Positions 5,849 to 7,309 of a DNA stretch of 7,309 bases are shown one piece after another. Where the stretch lies: the NCBI GenBank assembly GCA_027001345.1, contig JALTMS010000129.1:1-7309 (forward strand), written 5' to 3'. The DNA is from Acidobacteriota bacterium. GTDB lineage: Bacteria > Acidobacteriota > Polarisedimenticolia > J045. Positions within the stretch are counted from its first letter, which is position 1. The number at the start of each line of letters is the position of its first letter. The notes below the pieces were generated by a model. The model had not been told where the DNA came from, did not search any database, and worked only from the letters and a program-made list of their open reading frames with translations. Position numbers and translations under genes: made by a program.

Positions 5849-6325
5849 TCAGGCGTCAGCCAGGCTCAGGATGATCCGCCACTGTTCGGCGCTCACCGGC
5901 ATCACCGACAGGCGCTGGCCTCGGCGTAGCAGGAGCATGGCTTCCAGGCCCCTGGTCGCTCGCAGCTCCGCCAGAGGGATCAGGCGCTCGAAGCGGCGGG
6001 TGAGTTTCAGATCCACCATCCACCAGCGGGGTTCGTCGGGTCGGGCCCGAGGATCGTAGGCCGGTGAGTCGGGATCGAACTGGGTCGAGTCAGGGTAGGC
6101 TTCCCGTACGACCCGGGCCGTGCCGGCGACGCCGGGGGGCTGCACGGCCGAATGGTAGAAAAGCACCCCGTCGCCGAGGCGCATCTCGTCCCGCATGAAG
6201 TTGCGGGCCTGGTAGTTGCGTACCCCATCCCAGCAGGCGCGCTGGCCCGGCTCGGCGGCCAGATCGTCGATCGAATACTTGGCCGGCTCCGATTTGACCA
6301 GCCAGTAGCGCCTGTCTCGAACCAT
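5849..6325 (-). CDS. EVE-domain (PUA-like, DUF55 / THYN1-type) protein
   Basis: This 158-residue protein is a full-length single EVE domain. Characteristic family phrases appear in order: YWLVKSEPAKYSIDDL (residues 7-22), WDGVRNYQARNFMR (32-45), GDGVLFYHS (51-59), GTARVVREAYPDSTQFD (68-84), then YDPRA and WWMVDLKL (101-108). The EVE fold is related to YTH and PUA domains and has an aromatic cage that fits a modified base. Family members are linked to recognition of modified DNA or RNA bases, including in some modification-dependent defence systems. Here it stands alone with no nuclease, helicase or methylase beside it, so a housekeeping nucleic-acid role is as likely. GGAGG at 6338-6334, eight bases before the ATG, fixes the start. 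It is divergent from the dehydrogenase gene and lies 111 bases ahead of the receiver gene on the same strand. Family call secure; ligand unknown. Confidence 0.92.
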   Translation of the reverse strand: MVRDRRYWLVKSEPAKYSIDDLAAEPGQRACWDGVRNYQARNFMRDEMRLGDGVLFYHSAVQPPGVAGTARVVREAYPDSTQFDPDSPAYDPRARPDEPRWWMVDLKLTRRFERLIPLAELRATRGLEAMLLLRRGQRLSVMPVSAEQWRIILSLADA

Positions 6326-6341
6326 GCTTCGCTCCTCCGCT

Positions 6342-6360
6342 GGCGGCGGACGCCGCCGCC
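6342..6360. repeat. GC-rich perfect inverted repeat in the divergent intergenic gap
   Basis: GGCGGCGG (6342-6349) pairs perfectly with CCGCCGCC (6353-6360) around the three-base centre ACG. It lies in the 71-base gap between the start codons of the EVE and dehydrogenase genes, only four bases from the EVE ribosome binding site. It could be a DNA operator for both genes or a leader hairpin in either transcript. Its triplet-repeat character (GGC) makes chance or slippage origin plausible. No promoter is clear in this gap. Confidence 0.35.
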
Positions 6361-6396
6361 TGTCGAGCGCATACTACCGTGCAGGGAGGACGAGAC

Positions 6397-7194
6397 GTGA
6401 GTCGCTGGCCAGCGCCCCGATACGGGCACTGTTTGATTACCGGAGCATCAGCCGGCATCGGCCGGGCCTTCGCCCGGGCGCTGGCGAGCCGGGCTGAACG
6501 ACTGACCATCACCGCCCGGCGCGGCGAGCGCCTCGCGCTTCTGGCCGAAGAGCTGGAGGGGCGGCATGGCATCGCGGTCACTCCGGTGACCTGCGATCTG
6601 CTCGCCACGGGAGCCGTGCGGGACTTGCTCGGCCGCCTCGAGGGGGAGGTCGATCTGCTGGTGAACAATGCGGGATTCGGTCGTTTCGGGCCTCTCGAGC
6701 GCTTTCCCTGGCAGGACTACCAGCAGATGATCCGGCTCAACGTCACGGCGATGGCGGAGCTGACCTTCGGGGTGTGGAAGAGCGTGCGCGCCCGGCCGGG
6801 GCGCGGCGTGATTCACGTGGCCAGTGTGGCGGGCTTCCAGCCGCTGCCGGGATTCGCGGTCTATGCGGCGACCAAGGCCTTCGTCAGGAGCTGGTCGCTG
6901 GCTCTGTCCGCCGAGGGCCGGGGGAGTGGGACTCGAGTCACCTGCCTGAGTCCCGGGCCGGTCGCCACCGAATTCGGCGAGCACGCCCGGATGACTTTCG
7001 ACAACCCCAAGCCCTTCATGCCCGTCGATCAGGTGGTGGCAGCGGCTCTCCGGGGCTACGAGGCCGGACGACGGGAGGTGGTTCCGGGACTGGTGAACAA
7101 GGTGCTGACCTGGGGACCACGGCTACTGCCGGTGGGAGTCCAGCTCGCTCTGGCGCGCCGTTTCCTCTCCACCGCCTCCACCTCCGAAGACTGA
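6397..7194 (+). CDS. Classical short-chain dehydrogenase/reductase (SDR, DltE/COG0300-like)
   Basis: This 265-residue NAD(P)-dependent oxidoreductase has the full classical SDR motif set: the Rossmann glycine motif TGASAGIG (residues 15-22), NNAG (90-93), and the catalytic residues Asn115, Ser143 (VASVAG), Tyr156 and Lys160 (YAATK). SPGPVATEF follows near residue 187. The arginines in TARRGERL (39-46), after the second strand, suggest a preference for NADP(H). The substrate cannot be deduced; such proteins reduce or oxidise many carbonyl and hydroxyl compounds. The C-terminal part (VNKVLTWGPRLLPVGVQLALARRFL) is hydrophobic and resembles the membrane-proximal tail of DltE-like members. The start is chosen at GTG 6397 because AGGGAGGA (6383-6390) sits seven bases upstream of it. 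A GTG at 6379 in the same frame has no ribosome site. It is divergent from the EVE gene, with no visible functional tie to the redox operon. Confidence 0.92.
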   Translation: MSRWPAPRYGHCLITGASAGIGRAFARALASRAERLTITARRGERLALLAEELEGRHGIAVTPVTCDLLATGAVRDLLGRLEGEVDLLVNNAGFGRFGPLERFPWQDYQQMIRLNVTAMAELTFGVWKSVRARPGRGVIHVASVAGFQPLPGFAVYAATKAFVRSWSLALSAEGRGSGTRVTCLSPGPVATEFGEHARMTFDNPKPFMPVDQVVAAALRGYEAGRREVVPGLVNKVLTWGPRLLPVGVQLALARRFLSTASTSED

Positions 7195-7202
7195 CGAGGT
7201 GG
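7178..7202 (+). terminator. Weak candidate hairpin at the 3' end of the dehydrogenase gene
   Basis: CCACCTC (7178-7184) pairs perfectly with GAGGTGG (7196-7202), the eleven-base loop spanning the stop codon. A second six-pair stem, CCCTCT (7232-7237) with AGAGGG (7245-7250), lies further on, over the end of the convergent partial gene. Neither has a clear U-tract on the plus strand. Either may help end transcription between the convergent genes, but chance stems are likely at this GC content. Confidence 0.22.
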
Positions 7203-7236
7203 TGGGGAACATCGAAGTGGCTTTTCGGGGCCCCTC

Positions 7237-7309
7237 TCAGTCGAAGAGGGAGGGGGCGGAGTCGGTGGCGGGTTCCATCAGGCCGGGGGGGTCGGGCCCG
7301 GCGGGATTG
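7237..7309 (-). CDS. Probable 3' end of an unidentified minus-strand gene (partial)
   Basis: Reading inward from the right edge on the minus strand, 24 codons stay open and end at a TGA (7239-7237), giving ...PGLMEPATDSAPSLFD. The codons are strongly GC-ending (GCC, CCC, GAC, CTC, TTC), as in the other genes of the window, and the frame is convergent with the dehydrogenase gene, leaving a sensible 42-base gap. The fragment is proline- and acid-rich, like a disordered C-terminal tail. It is too short to assign a family, and a chance open frame cannot be excluded. Confidence 0.42.
   Translation of the reverse strand, partial: NPAGPDPPGLMEPATDSAPSLFD

Noticed and set aside
4998..6059. Plus-strand 353-codon frame across the FeS gene end and the two minus-strand genes
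   Set aside because: Low-complexity Arg/Ser-rich translation, overlaps three supported genes and reads through the terminator hairpin.
6379..6396. Upstream in-frame GTG as start of the dehydrogenase
   Set aside because: No ribosome site precedes it, while AGGGAGGA is well placed for the GTG at 6397.
1..7309. tRNA, rRNA, CRISPR arrays, insertion sequences or attachment sites
   Set aside because: No cloverleaf, regularly spaced repeats, transposase motifs or flanking direct repeats were seen.

Overview
The window comes from a high-GC, Gram-negative bacterium. This is inferred from two signal-peptide proteins of the outer membrane and periplasm, a Tat-exported molybdoenzyme, strong purine-rich ribosome binding sites and GC-rich third codon positions. 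The gene set (DUF3373-family outer-membrane protein, c-type cytochrome, polysulfide/thiosulfate-reductase-like molybdoenzyme) points to an anaerobic or facultative respirer, for example Desulfobacterota, Myxococcota or Acidobacteriota. The sequence alone does not decide the phylum.

Left part (1-5330): a four-gene plus-strand operon for extracytoplasmic redox chemistry. It opens with a near-consensus sigma-54 (-24/-12) promoter at 144-160 and a short leader with two small hairpins. The genes are a small periplasmic monoheme cytochrome c (220-573), a DUF3373-type predicted beta-barrel porin (604-2325), a Tat-exported, probably lipid-anchored molybdopterin oxidoreductase of the PsrA/PhsA type with a cysteine at the molybdenum-ligand position (2460-4709), and a four-cluster ferredoxin-like electron-transfer subunit (4726-5274). 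The usual quinone-reactive membrane subunit (NrfD/PsrC type) is absent. The operon instead carries a cytochrome and an outer-membrane barrel, which suggests that electrons are exchanged through the periplasm or the outer membrane. A strong two-layer RNA stem lies between the porin and molybdoenzyme genes, and a long nested hairpin closes the operon.

Middle (5339-6325): two minus-strand genes, convergent to the operon. One is a small stand-alone degenerate response-regulator receiver domain with its own good sigma-70-like promoter. The other is an EVE-domain (PUA-like, DUF55) protein.

Right part (6397-7309): a plus-strand classical short-chain dehydrogenase/reductase, divergent from the EVE gene across a 71-base gap. 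A probable 3' end of another minus-strand gene runs off the right edge.

Most promising system: the sigma-54-controlled cytochrome-porin-molybdoenzyme-FeS cassette. Its parts belong to known families, but the substrate, the electron route and the role of the porin are not evident.
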